Below, piece by piece: positions 11,526 through 21,354 of a stretch of DNA of 64,000 nucleotides (position 1 is its first letter; each line of letters opens with the position of its first letter). Below the pieces are notes generated by a model, which was not told the origin of the DNA, did not search any database, and worked only from the letters and a program-made list of their open reading frames with translations. A program made the translations under genes and the position numbers. The stretch spans positions 118,472,514 to 118,536,513 of the forward strand of contig NC_081183.1 of NCBI RefSeq assembly GCF_029867415.1. Reading direction: 5' to 3'. This stretch comes from Vicia villosa. Lineage: Eukaryota > Streptophyta > Magnoliopsida > Fabales > Fabaceae.

Positions 11526-12987
11526 ATGGAGTTCAATGGTTACACACTGCGACAAGGCAAACCAGGAACAAGGCAACGCCAACTGATCGAGAAGTTGCAG
11601 TCTACACAAATTCATCCAACCAGGTACATTGACGAAGACTGTCTCTATACCTTAGGATTGTATAATAGTGTTTTCTCTCTTCTTGATAAATTAGGTCTGC
11701 ATGATATCTTTGCTACTAATGCATCTACCTACCCTAGGCTGACAATAGAATTTTTAAGTTCTTTAATTTATAATGTTACGCCTAACACTGCTAGTACCGT
11801 AGGTGAAGTTAAATTTAGATTGTTTAATGTTGAATACGAATACTCCACCGACGGTTTAGCCAAGTTGTTAGGGATGCCTTTTGGGGATGGCGCTATTTGT
11901 GAAGCACCTTTGGATTCGAATTGAGATTTCGAAGCTTTTTGGGCCAAACTATCCAAATTAAATGCAAACTCTTTTGATGGCCCACTTGCTTCACATATCC
12001 ACAATCCCGCCATTCGTGTCTTTCGATTTCTTTTAGCATGCACCATTTTTGCTCGGGAAAACCTGAACAAGGTGAATGCTAAAGAACTTGTAATCATGCA
12101 GAGTTGTCTAACTAACACCAAAACAAACCCGGTGCCTTTTATGATTGCCCATATGATCTACGTTTTAAGAAAAGGGACACCGATTTCTTTTGGTGGCCTA
12201 GTTACTACTATCGCTCGTGCCCTTTGATTGGACACCGAGCTTGCCACTTTAGTCACTTCCTCCTCGTATTGCAAGCTTAAAGTTTTTGAAAGATATGCGA
12301 CTATGCAAGACGAGGAAGGAAGGTGGCTATCACCTTATGGTGGGTGGTGCTGCTGTCGAGAGTGTTGTCCTCCCTTGCACCCGCCGTACTGACATAAGAT
12401 TTGAGCGTAACTGGACCTATGATTTAAGCGCCCCCGCTTTCACTGGTCCATTACCCCCAAATGTTCCTTTAGAGGAGGGAAACAACACGGATGATGATTT
12501 TGACTTCCAAACGGAGTCACCTCCTCATTTCACACCATCACACACTACACCATCTTCTTCTCACCCTTCTGCAGGTACCGCTCCTAGCTTCTATGTTACT
12601 GAGGACATGTGGAGAGAGCATATGGCCCGGGAGGAGAGGCATGATACCCTCCTCTCTACCATCCAGCAACAGGTTGCCGACAACATGGCATTCATGCAAG
12701 CATCTCAAGTTCAGAATGCCCGCTCCTTGAGTACCATTATGGAAAGTCAATTGGCTTTCCAAAACCAGCAGCATCTTCAGCAGACTAGTTTCTCTACTCA
12801 CTTCCAATTAACGGAGGCCACCCAGGGCACATTGATCGGTAGGACTAGGGAGCTACAAGCTGCAAATGCTGCTCTCACTGAGCGTATGGAGCAGTTTGCC
12901 CTTGAAAGAGATAGTCGTCGCCGAAGTCGTAGCCGCCATTCCGGACGTACACCTCAGGATGGCGAGGGGACTAGTGGACCTCACTAG
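11526..12987 (+). pseudogene. Athila-type extra 3' ORF, broken (copy B)
   Basis: The ATG at 11526 opens a protein starting MEFNGYTLRQGKPGTRQRQ. It carries the conserved core of the Athila 3' ORF family: a TLEFLSSL-like segment (RLTIEFLSSLIYNV), LAKLLGMPFG, and HIHNPAIRVFRFLLACTIF. TGA stops interrupt it at 11922 and 12224, and the frame shifts near 12335-12345. The last part (to 12987) has a Q-rich coiled-coil-like region and an Arg/Ser-rich basic tail (RDSRRRSRSRHSGR) that may act in nucleic-acid binding or nuclear import. It is homologous to 9830-10828 and to the minus-strand ORF at 25319-26581. Its function is unknown. Confidence 0.8.
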
Positions 12988-13023
12988 TCTGGTCAGGTAT
13001 CTCCTACCTAGACTTACTTTGGA

Positions 13024-13060
13024 ACATTGGGGACAATGTCCAATTTAAGTGTGGGAGGAG
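13024..13060 (+). promoter_or_regulatory. Hairpin plus PPT-like tract after the 3' ORF
   Basis: ACATTG-GGGA-CAATGT (13024-13039) is a perfect 6-bp stem with a 4-nt loop. AATTTAAGTGTGGGAGGAG follows directly. The same pair occurs after the 3' ORF of the minus-strand Athila (25390-25427), so the arrangement is conserved between families. Confidence 0.6.
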
Positions 13061-14084
13061 AATTTTATCGCTTTTATTTCCTTTCCGTTATTTTCCTTTA
13101 AGTACTCTATTTTTAGTTGCTGTTTTATTTCCTTCTAGTATTTTAGCTGTTTAATAAAATACATGTGATTGACGAGTCATTTTGCGTAGTGTATCCGTAA
13201 GTTTTTCCCACTTTTTACCTTACCAGAAATTTTGTGCTAAAAGAATACAATATGTTTTAAGATTTTGAGCCATGAGTTTTAGGTTTAGGATAGGGTGTGT
13301 TTAGTCTTGGGTACCCTTTTTGAAAAATCGATATCGTCTTTACACCGTAAACCTTGTAAATATTAGAGTTATTTCCGTCTTCTCCCCATGCTATGATTTG
13401 AATTTTACAAATAGGTCCTTAAGTAGTTTATTTTCGTAGTCGGCTCCGGCCTAAACATGCTCTGCGCGTAGGATCGATGAAAATAAGTGAATGATCTCTT
13501 CTTTTGCCTCAAAGAAAAAAAAAATAAATAATAATAAAGATGCATGATTACTACCTTGAGCTAGGTGATCCTCACGCGATCATTTAGTTCAACTTGTTGT
13601 AAGCATCCAGAAAAACAAAAGAAAAAAGGAAACAAAAAGGCACTACCCATTATGGCTGGTTCAGAGGTATCAGGGGCTGAACTCGGTAGGGCGGATTACG
13701 ATCCGATCCCCCACAATTGTAATTGGGTAAATGAAAGGGGTTACCAAATCTTGTACCAGAACCCCTTATCTTGAGATCAGAGTCACTAACCGGTCACTAC
13801 ACTATGAGTATGTAAGGATAACGGGCTTAATGTGATTACACCTGAATGAAAAAGGACCTCACCTAAAAGAAAAGTCTTAGCATAGCGGGAGTAATAGGAA
13901 TTGTTTTATGTAGGAATGAGGTTTACGTCCGTATTTTGCGGTAAGTGTCATTTCGATATCCTTAGTTCAAATAGTTGGTACCTGACAACATAATCTCACT
14001 TTAACCTTTCTACTTTGGCTTGATTACTCAAAAACATTTGTATCTCTTCGTCTACTTCTGAGAGTTTTGCTTGAGAACAAGCAA
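13061..14084 (+). other. Athila 3' UTR
   Basis: Non-coding stretch between the 3' ORF and the PPT. It contains A-rich runs (13508-13535, 13610-13640) and short frames without conserved motifs. Confidence 0.6.
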
Positions 14085-14105
14085 AGGTTTAAGTGTGGGA
14101 GAATT
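14085..14105 (+). other. Polypurine tract of the plus-strand Athila
   Basis: GGTTTAAGTGTGGGAGAATT lies directly before the LTR start TGATAACATC, and is typical of Athila-type PPTs. Confidence 0.75.
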
Positions 14106-15825
14106 TGATAACATCAAATCGCACTATTTTTTGACTCGAATATCACATGTTTTCCTTAGTTTTTATTATTGTTTTCCATTATTATGCCCTTGTTTCCTTT
14201 GTTTTCAGATCACATGTCCTTTCAGAGCCTTCTACAAAGAAACAAGCAAAAACGCCAGAAAAATAGGGTTTTTCCAGAGAAATGCACACATGGCGTCCAG
14301 CTCCGTGCCGACTACAGGGAACGCGATAACGTGGCCCACTTTCACCCAATGGCCAACTGCCACGTTCCCACGATCTTCCTCTTTACACACACCGCGCCCG
14401 CGGTGAGGTGGCCGCGCCCGCGGCCTTCACAAATGGTTTCCCGCTCAGAAGGAGTTGAGGGGCATGTTGGTCTTTACATAGTTCCAGGAACCTCTATAAA
14501 TAGCAAGGGAGTTTCATTTCGTCTTTTCATCCAAGCTTAGTACTTCTTAAGCCATATACCATCAGTATCTGTAAAGTGATAATCTCTTCACATCGGGGAG
14601 TTATTGCGGTGTAGATTAAGTTTGTAATCTAGTTTGGAGCAATTTGGTTGAAGTTCATCATACCATCCTTTACTTTGTATCAGATTCAAATCTCCGATTG
14701 GAGTAAGGTTCTATTTAATCGCTTTATTTATTTTTTTTATCGCTCTTACCATAGTCTACACGTTTTATAGACTTTAAATGCTCTTACCATAGTCTACATG
14801 TTTTATAGACTTTAAATGCTCTTACCATAGTCTACACGTTTTATAGACTTTAAATGCTCTTACCACAGTCTACACGTTTTATAGACTTTAAATGCTCTTA
14901 CCAAAGTCTACATGTTTTATAGACTTTAAATGCTCTTACCATAGTCTACACGTTTTATAGACTCGTACCTTTTACTTTCCGCTCTTACCATAGCCTACAT
15001 GTTTTATAGGCTCGCGTTTATTTCCATGTCTGGCTAAATTTATAAGGATTAGAATGTAAGGATCATATTACGATAGTGTTCCAATGTTTTATTAAAAGAA
15101 AAACTACTGAGGATGTTTTAACTTTTAATACTCATTTCTGTATTTAATGTTTATGGGTAAGATCGAAAGTCGTCCATACTTAAGATCAAACTAGGTTAGT
15201 TCTTAACCAAACGGAAAGAGCGAAAGCCATTCGTTTTGTTAACTAGAGTATTTTAACATATTTTTAGAAAATGATTTCGAAACTATTTTCGGACGCGTTT
15301 GTGGGTTTGAAATCTGATTTTTGGCTAAACACCAAAAATCTCTTTAAGTTAAATTTCTCAAGTTAAAATCACTTTTCTACTAAGATAAGTAATTGATTTC
15401 TTAAAAATAGGTCCACTGCTTTAACGCAATGCGCACTTTTCATTACGTGACAAATGAAGAGATAGACGTAAAGGGTAAACTCGGTTCATAGTACGCGAAA
15501 GCGACAAGTTCCCGTTAAATCATTCCTTTCTATAAGTAGAAAATATTGCCTCAGATGTAGCTCTATACATGTATAACTGGAACATTGTCTGATTCACGTG
15601 ATTTACATTCGATCATGTTTGTCTTTATCTGTTTAATTTAACTTACTTTTATTTCTTTGTACTGCACTCATTCTCTTATAGTGATCTTCCTTAGATAAAC
15701 ACCTTAACAATTAAGTCGATAGATTGACGATTGGTCTCTGTGGTTCGATAATCTTATATATTACTTCGATAGGTTGTGCACTTGCAGTTTATATTTAGAC
15801 TATACAGCAGTTACAACACCCATCA
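14106..15825 (+). repeat. Athila-like 3' LTR
   Basis: Begins TGATAACATC after a PPT and ends ACACCCATCA (15825), obeying TG...CA with an extended TGAT...ATCA. Inside are a GC palindrome couplet (14391-14424), TATAAATA at 14495-14502, a 38-bp tandem array (14742-14979), and near the end CTCTGTGGTTCGATAATC followed by TGTGCACTTGCAG, which is typical of Athila LTR ends. The flanking pentamer is GCAAG. No 5' LTR partner or pol lies upstream, so the element is 5' truncated. Confidence 0.85.
14742..15005 (+). repeat. 38-bp tandem repeat inside the LTR
   Basis: Units start at 14742, 14780, 14818, 14856, 14894 and 14932, exactly 38 bp apart. A partial, diverged copy begins near 14981. Each unit holds AGTCTACACGTTTTATAGACT-type text, a 6-bp stem (AGTCTA/TAGACT) that could form a small hairpin. 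In the diverged copy both arms changed together (AGCCTA / TAGGCT). Confidence 0.9.
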
Positions 15826-16476
15826 GCAAGTGACACTATTTCTATAAGGGGTTGTGAAACGGGCTTGTCCTATCAAGCATGCTGATTTTTCCCGCACTTT
15901 TTTGTAGGGTGGGTCAAGGTTTTAGATCTGCACCTTATGATATATATGTTCCTATCCACTCCATTTATTTGCAGGCTTTTGAGGGAGTGGGCTTTAAACT
16001 TTTTTTTTTTTTTTGCATTTTTACGCCTAAAATATGCAATGTTATTGGGTCTGCACCGTCCAACCTCGCCGTTATTTTTTTGTATGGGAGGGAAAAGATT
16101 TTAGACTTGTTCTCTATATAATGCCTGCTCCGCCCTGTCTTAATTTTTGCGTTCTTTTTCGGGACGGACATGGCCGTTTGCCATCTCTAATTTATATGAT
16201 ATGTACCTATATGCAATTTTATTAGGGTTGTTGAATGTCTTCGAGGGAACCTAGAGTCTTGTTGGCGTTGATCAGGAAATTTTTTTTTCTCTTCTTATTT
16301 TAACTTTTAGTCTCGTTCTTGTTGATTCTACTCAAACTCTTCGTTTGCTAGTTTATGGCTTGAGTGGGACCCTATCCTCTGTAAAATAGTTTATTGATTG
16401 AAACTCGCTGTATATTTTATCGTTTATAAACGGTAAAAAAAATTTACCCATGAATCTAACTTAGGTACATTTACTT
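15826..16476. other. Intergenic sequence
   Basis: No gene supported. Text near 15895-16150 has repeated GGGTGGGTCAAGGTTTTAGA / GGGAGGGAAAAGATTTTAGA phrases, suggesting an old repeat. Open frames of 60-80 codons here overlap on both strands and show no motif. Confidence 0.4.
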
Positions 16477-16683
16477 TTAGGTTAAGTTTGGAGGAGAGGA
16501 GAGGAGAGAAGAAGGCTTCCAAAAATGAATTTTTTAAAAAAAAAATTAGGGGTTTTTTTAGAGTTATGAATAAAAGCAAACCCTCCAAAACTCTCCCAAT
16601 CAAAACCCGTTAATTCTTTTCCTTTAATCTTTCTCTATTTTTAAAGTTCTCTCCTTCCTTCCCCTCCAAATTTCTAAACATAA
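16477..16683. mobile_element. Possible MITE with imperfect TIRs
   Basis: The left side, AAGTTTGGAGGAGAGGAG, resembles the reverse complement of the right side, AAATTTGGAGGGGAAGGAAG. The element would be about 200 bp and non-coding. Mismatches are frequent and no clear TSD was found. Confidence 0.4.
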
Positions 16684-16970
16684 TAAATTGTATTAAAAAT
16701 TTTAATTAATTTTAAAATAAAATAAAATATAAAAGAGACGTGCCATTGAATCATAACGTTTAATTGATTGATAATATCAACACTCAACTAAATGTAAAAG
16801 TATTGGAGTATTCACCTGTATAAAAATAAATAATAATAAGTGTTGTAATAAATGGATTATTTTATTTAAAGAGATACTTTTTCTCCTGCACATTGAAATG
16901 ACAATTTCATGAAAATTAAACTCTTCCTACTACTAGTATTATTTTATATTTATTTCAATTAAATATAAAC

Positions 16971-17685
16971 TCAACGGTTATATGAACACATGCAAAGATC
17001 CTGATCAAAAGCAAGTATACATGTTCCACTACCTGTCTTAGGATATCTACTTTGACACTTTTTGTTACAACAATCATAGTTACAGTCATTAGTGCAAATT
17101 CCCATCCCAATAACACAAGTAGGTGTTGGTTCTCCAGGTGGTGGCCGATCGAAAGTACAAGTGCATAAGTTTAAGAATGAGCATGATGTTCCTAAAACAT
17201 TTACACCTTTTGCATAGGAATTACAGTGCGCAGAACAATCTTCTGCATCACATCTACCCACAATTTTTGTGCATTCACCTTTTACCTGAATTAATTGACC
17301 TATGCTTGGAAAAAGAAAAAAAATATATAGTGAGATTTACGGTCGATGACTCTTAAGCTCCTATTGGCTCAGATATAAAATAGAATTCTCGAGACAGGCC
17401 GAGAAAGTGCAAGAACTACCAACCGATCTACCAAAATCTCAGTTAATCGATCAAATCACAGCATGCCAAATCAAAATATATCCCCTCTAAATCTAATCCT
17501 AAACAGACTACCAATAGATATGAACATCCGGTAAAATTACCAAATCCTGGAACCATAACCCACTTAGCAATCTAAACAATCTTATACCAAAAACTTTTAT
17601 GATAATCAAGGAGAGTAATCTTACCTGCAAGAAATAAAACCAGGATGGTAGAGAAATAGAAACATTTTGAGCTTTGGTTGGCCAT
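16971..17685 (-). CDS. Secreted double-domain defensin-like cysteine-rich peptide
   Basis: Two exons on the minus strand. Exon 1 is 17685-17625: ATG, then a signal peptide MANQSSKCFYFSTILVLFLA. It ends in CAG|GTAAG. Exon 2 is 17278-16971, after acceptor AAAAG. The joined length is 369 bp, or 122 residues plus stop, and the frame closes only with this acceptor; the stronger-looking CAG at 17286-17288 would give a stop. The mature part has 16 cysteines in two modules: C-x5-C-x4-C-x3-C...C-x4-C-x-C, then C-x6-C-x3-C-x3-CC-x3-C...C-x8-C-x-C, joined by a Pro-rich linker (DRPPPGEPTPT). Signal-peptide exon plus Cys-rich exon is the usual architecture of plant defensin-like/LCR genes, which act in defence or cell signalling in the apoplast. 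A TATAAATA lies 63 bp upstream. It is the only gene here without lesions. Expression is unknown. Confidence 0.8.
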
Positions 17686-17747
17686 TACACGCTATAATAC
17701 AGTTTGCAAGTTTTCTTTTTGATTCGGTACTCCAATATTAAATTTAG

Positions 17748-17755
17748 TATTTATA
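17748..17755 (-). promoter_or_regulatory. TATA box of the cysteine-rich gene
   Basis: The minus strand reads TATAAATA in the context CCTTATAAATACTAAA, about 63 bp upstream of the ATG at 17685. Confidence 0.6.
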
Positions 17756-17756
17756 A

Positions 17757-18299
17757 GGAAAAAAAGTCAATGAGATTAGGATACAGGTGGAAAGCGCAGA
17801 CAATTTAATATTTTAATTATGGTCATACTAGTACGTGGACATATATTAAGAAACTTTGTCATCAAACAACAAATTTTAAACATCAAATAAGTCAATGCAT
17901 AATATTTTTAAAATGTTATAAATATTTATGATAGTGAATGTCCATCTTTTTTGTTGTTGTTATCTTTGTTGTAATTCAATTACAAGTTGTGTTCTAAAAT
18001 GATAAAATGGAGAAAGTGAGTAAATGCTGATAAATGCATGAAATAAAAGTCCTACATTGGAAGATTTACTCACCTTAAAAGTCTTTATAAAGAGTTAATG
18101 TCATTAACTCAACAAAAGGACAAATGAGGATAATGCCACATTGACAAATATGGTGGTCCCAAGCTAGTGACGGTTTGTCGATGGCACTTGAGCACTTAGG
18201 CACGTCGCATAGGAGCAATCGGGCTATTCGCGGCGTTAATGAGGCGGCTCCGACGGGCGACGGCTGGCCTTCGCCCGGTTGTTACATTTTGCTTAGTGT
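17757..18299. other. Intergenic, with a GC-rich patch
   Basis: AT-rich to about 18160. Text at 18045-18100 (AAGTCCTACATTGGAAGA, then TCTTTATAAAG) resembles Copia LTR text. A markedly GC-rich stretch of unknown origin follows at about 18170-18285, just before Copia gag homology begins. Confidence 0.35.
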
Positions 18300-18700
18300 T
18301 CGTGAGAAATTGATGTCCCTGAAGCTTTCCAAGTTGGTGCAATCATAGAAAAATTGCCACCTTCATGGAAAGGATACAGAAAGAAATTGCTGCATAGTTC
18401 TGAGGATTTCTCGTTGGAGAAACTTCAGAAACACCTTCGAATCGAGGATGAAATGAAGGATCGTGAGAAAATCGAGTCCGCTGGATTTGCTAAGGCAAAT
18501 GTTGTTGTTGCAAAAGGAAAGAAAAAAATATGATGGCATAAAAAATCATCTTGGTTCAAAGAAAGAATATAACAGGTTCAAAAACTCTGGCGGACAAAAG
18601 GGCACTAAAAATGGATGTTACGCAAAAAAGGACCAAGCTTTAAACTACAAGACCAATGGGTTAGGAGAAGTTTCATCGGAAATAATTCTTATCTTAACAC
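18300..18700 (+). pseudogene. Ty1/Copia gag fragment
   Basis: One frame reads EAFQVGAIIEKLPPSWKGY, then KKLLHSSEDFSLEKLQKHL and a Lys/Glu-rich stretch, up to a TGA at about 18531. This is the gag block of Copia elements of the TNT1-like type. Homology resumes in another frame (KNHLGSKKEYNRFK, then YAKKDQ where the zinc knuckle should be). No LTR, RT or integrase remains. Confidence 0.75.
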
Positions 18701-19700
18701 CAAGGTTTTAAAACAAAAGACCTAGCTTTAACAATACAAAGGTCAATGGACAAAGAATAGTTTCACCGAGAATAATTCTATTCTTTAGTACTAAGGTTTA
18801 AAATAAGAAGGGTTTGGTTAAGCTTTAACAATACTAAAACATAAAATAAGTGAAAAGCTTTAAGAATACTTGACACAAAAATAAAAGAGATTGGAAAAGA
18901 GTTTGAGTATCTTTGACAACTTAGTCAATACCATTCCCATCCTTTTGGGCAAAAACAACAAACTTAAGCTATTAACAATAAACCTCAAGTGTGTGTGTGT
19001 GATATTATGTGACACAATAACAAACAAGTGAGTATGATAAACAACAAATAAGAGAGATGGATGTATCGAAACCCTTGGATTCAAACTCATGTATGAATGA
19101 TGAATGATTGATATGATAAACAATGGGGTTAGATAAACAATATATGAGATGAATTAACAAGATAATGGTTAGAATGAAAATTTAAGTGCAAAACATGGAT
19201 TAAATAAACAAGTATGTACAAGTTAACAAACTTAATAAATCATGGATAAACAAAGATCAACATGTTTTTGGATTAGGGTTTTAAACCTAGGTTTTTGAAT
19301 TAGGGTTTCCAAATTAGGGTTTAAACATAAACTCCTAGACCTAATTGGTTTTAATTGTTAAATACCTATTTCTTAAAGATAAATGGTCTAAGGATACATG
19401 AATAAGTCAAATACATGCTATTCTAACCCTAAACAAATATTTACAAAAACATTCATAAAGGTCTATGAAAGGAATAATCAAAACAAAAAAAAATTTTGTT
19501 GATTTTAAAACATAAAAAGACATGTTTTTGAATTAATTTTTAAATGACTAAATAATAAATATTTTTGAGATTTTTCAACATGGTATGGAAATATACAAAG
19601 TAAGTAAATCACACAAAAAAGAAGGGATAAAAAAAGATTAATCTACTATTTTTAATGATTTTTTAAAGTTTGCAAAAAAACTAAAAAAAACAAGTGGTAA
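18701..19700. other. Intergenic AT-rich sequence
   Basis: No gene supported. Phrases at 18655-18715 recur diverged at 18750-18800. 19262-19330 repeats AATTAGGGTTT-type words without telomere periodicity. Confidence 0.4.
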
Positions 19701-19723
19701 AAAAGAAGGTTTTGTCTTTGGAA

Positions 19724-19777
19724 GGGTTTGAACCCAGGCCCTCACATTCACATCCTAAAACCTAAACCACTGGGCCA
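19724..19777 (-). ncRNA. tRNA-like Pol III box pair 1 (SINE or tRNA relic)
   Basis: The minus strand reads A-box-like TGGCCCAGTGG (19767-19777). After 32 bp comes B-box GGTTCAAACCC (19724-19734), matching GGTTCRANNCC at 10 of 11 positions (A replaces C at the tenth). Spacing fits a tRNA-derived promoter. No intact cloverleaf was folded, so it is a SINE head or decayed tRNA, not a functional tRNA. Confidence 0.45.
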
Positions 19778-19876
19778 AGCGCTGTATGTTGATCATAAGG
19801 CCCAAACACTTCAATACATGTTAAAACAAGTTGGAAATGTTAAAAATAAAAAAGGAACAAAAGGCCTGGGGCGAGG

Positions 19877-19936
19877 GGATTCAAACCCCAGACCTGAGGG
19901 TCACGCTAAGTTCAAGTATGGTTACCAATTGTGCTG
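19877..19936 (-). ncRNA. tRNA-like Pol III box pair 2
   Basis: A second minus-strand pair: A-box-like AGCACAATTGG at about 19925-19935 and B-box-like GGTTTGAATCC at 19877-19887. It lies about 150 bp from the first pair in the same orientation. The A box is weaker, and no tRNA identity could be assigned. Confidence 0.35.
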
Positions 19937-19949
19937 AAATGATGTAGTC

Positions 19950-21354
19950 ATAAGACTACTCATTCTAAAACATTATATTTTAAAACTGGGCCATGAATGA
20001 AAAAATAGTTCAGACTTCATCTTCTTCCTCGCGCCAAGAACAACAACAATATGCACAAATTCAAACTTTCTCAAAACTCAATCAATTTTGGCAGACAAAG
20101 ATTCTAAAATGATCAGCATTCAACCACGGATCTAACCACATAATTAGTTCAGTATTATTTTCCTTTCATTCCAGCATTTTTAATTCAGACTTTTATTTCT
20201 ACTTTCGTTCATATTTTCTCACAACAATTTTTACACCGGAAATTGTTGTGAACCTTTAACGGATCTAACCTTACGTTAGATTTGGTTTTTAATTTCCTTG
20301 TTTAATTTACCGTAATAATTTCTGAAGAACGATCCAACCAACCTGTGGTGGAAGTTCAAGTACTCCAAGATTCAAGTTTTATTTCAGACTTATATTATTC
20401 AGGTTTATTATTTACCGTCTTTATTTATATTTATTTGCATGATATATTGTATGCCATTTAATATGCCTTTTATTATGAACCGAATCTATTTATGCATGTT
20501 TAACCATATTAATATGTCTGGCTAATTTATTTAGATGTCGGTATGTAAAGTAATTTAACCGTAGGGATCCGAAATAAATTGCCTTAATTACGTTTTATTA
20601 AAAATCACTCGTTTCTGGTTTTGTGTCTAATTTAATTTGCTAAAGTTCTAAAATCAACAGAGTGAGAGTTTGAGGTTTTAGAACTAATAAAGGTTAGGAT
20701 CAATAGAGCGAGAGTTTGAGATTTTTAACTGGATAGTAGACATAGGACATTAGTTTTAAGGATGGCGAAAGCGTATTAAAACTGATTAGAATTTATTTAC
20801 TTTCAAAAAATGTTTTTAAACCCGACGCGGGATGGCAAAAGCGTACATTAGGGAATACTAGCATGATCCGAGTCAACAGAGCGAGAGTTTGAGACTAGGA
20901 GATTTAAGTAGGAAACGTCTTCATGAAGCGAGCATTTTATTAATTATGATGTTTTCAAAAAGCGTTTCTAAATCTGGTGGGATGTCGAGAGCATACATTA
21001 TGAGTTAGGATCGTAGTCTGAATCAATAGAGCGAGAGTTTGAGAGGGGGACTTTTAAATAACATAGTTAGTAAAGATCTTTGATTTAATTAGAATCTGAC
21101 CAATGGAACTTCGGATCACCTAAGTTAGACGAACTACATACTGATATCCGTTTATTATTATATTCTTAGAATTAAGAGTTTATTTTCATTTCTTTAGAAA
21201 CAACCCAAATATCATTAGCCTTGGCTTTACATAGTAACTTTAGATAACGGTAGGTCGATTTATAGTCCCTGTGGATTCGATATCTTTTAAAACTACACGA
21301 CACGACTGTGCACTTACAGTTATCCCGACTAATAGACACGTAAAGTCGCGATCA
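19950..21354 (+). repeat. Isolated Athila/Gypsy-like LTR
   Basis: The 3' part matches the layout of the LTR at 14106-15825: ATGTCTGGCTAATTTATT, TTTATTAAAA, then GTCCCTGTGGATTCGATATC, TGTGCACTTACAG, and an end at CGCGATCA (21354). It also contains five or more diverged copies of CAATAGAGCGAGAGTTTGAGA between 20660 and 21045. The left boundary is not resolved. No PBS or PPT is adjacent, so it is a solo or orphan LTR. Confidence 0.6.

Noticed and set aside
14071..14540. Two overlapping frames of 111 and 123 codons
   Set aside because: They span the PPT and LTR promoter region, are out of frame with each other and carry no domain.
15879..16225. Small frames on both strands after the Athila LTR
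   Set aside because: Mutually overlapping, low-complexity, no homology recognised; probably an old non-coding repeat.
19262..19330. AATTAGGGTTT words resembling telomere repeats
   Set aside because: Spacing is irregular and there is no TTTAGGG head-to-tail run, so it is not an interstitial telomere tract.
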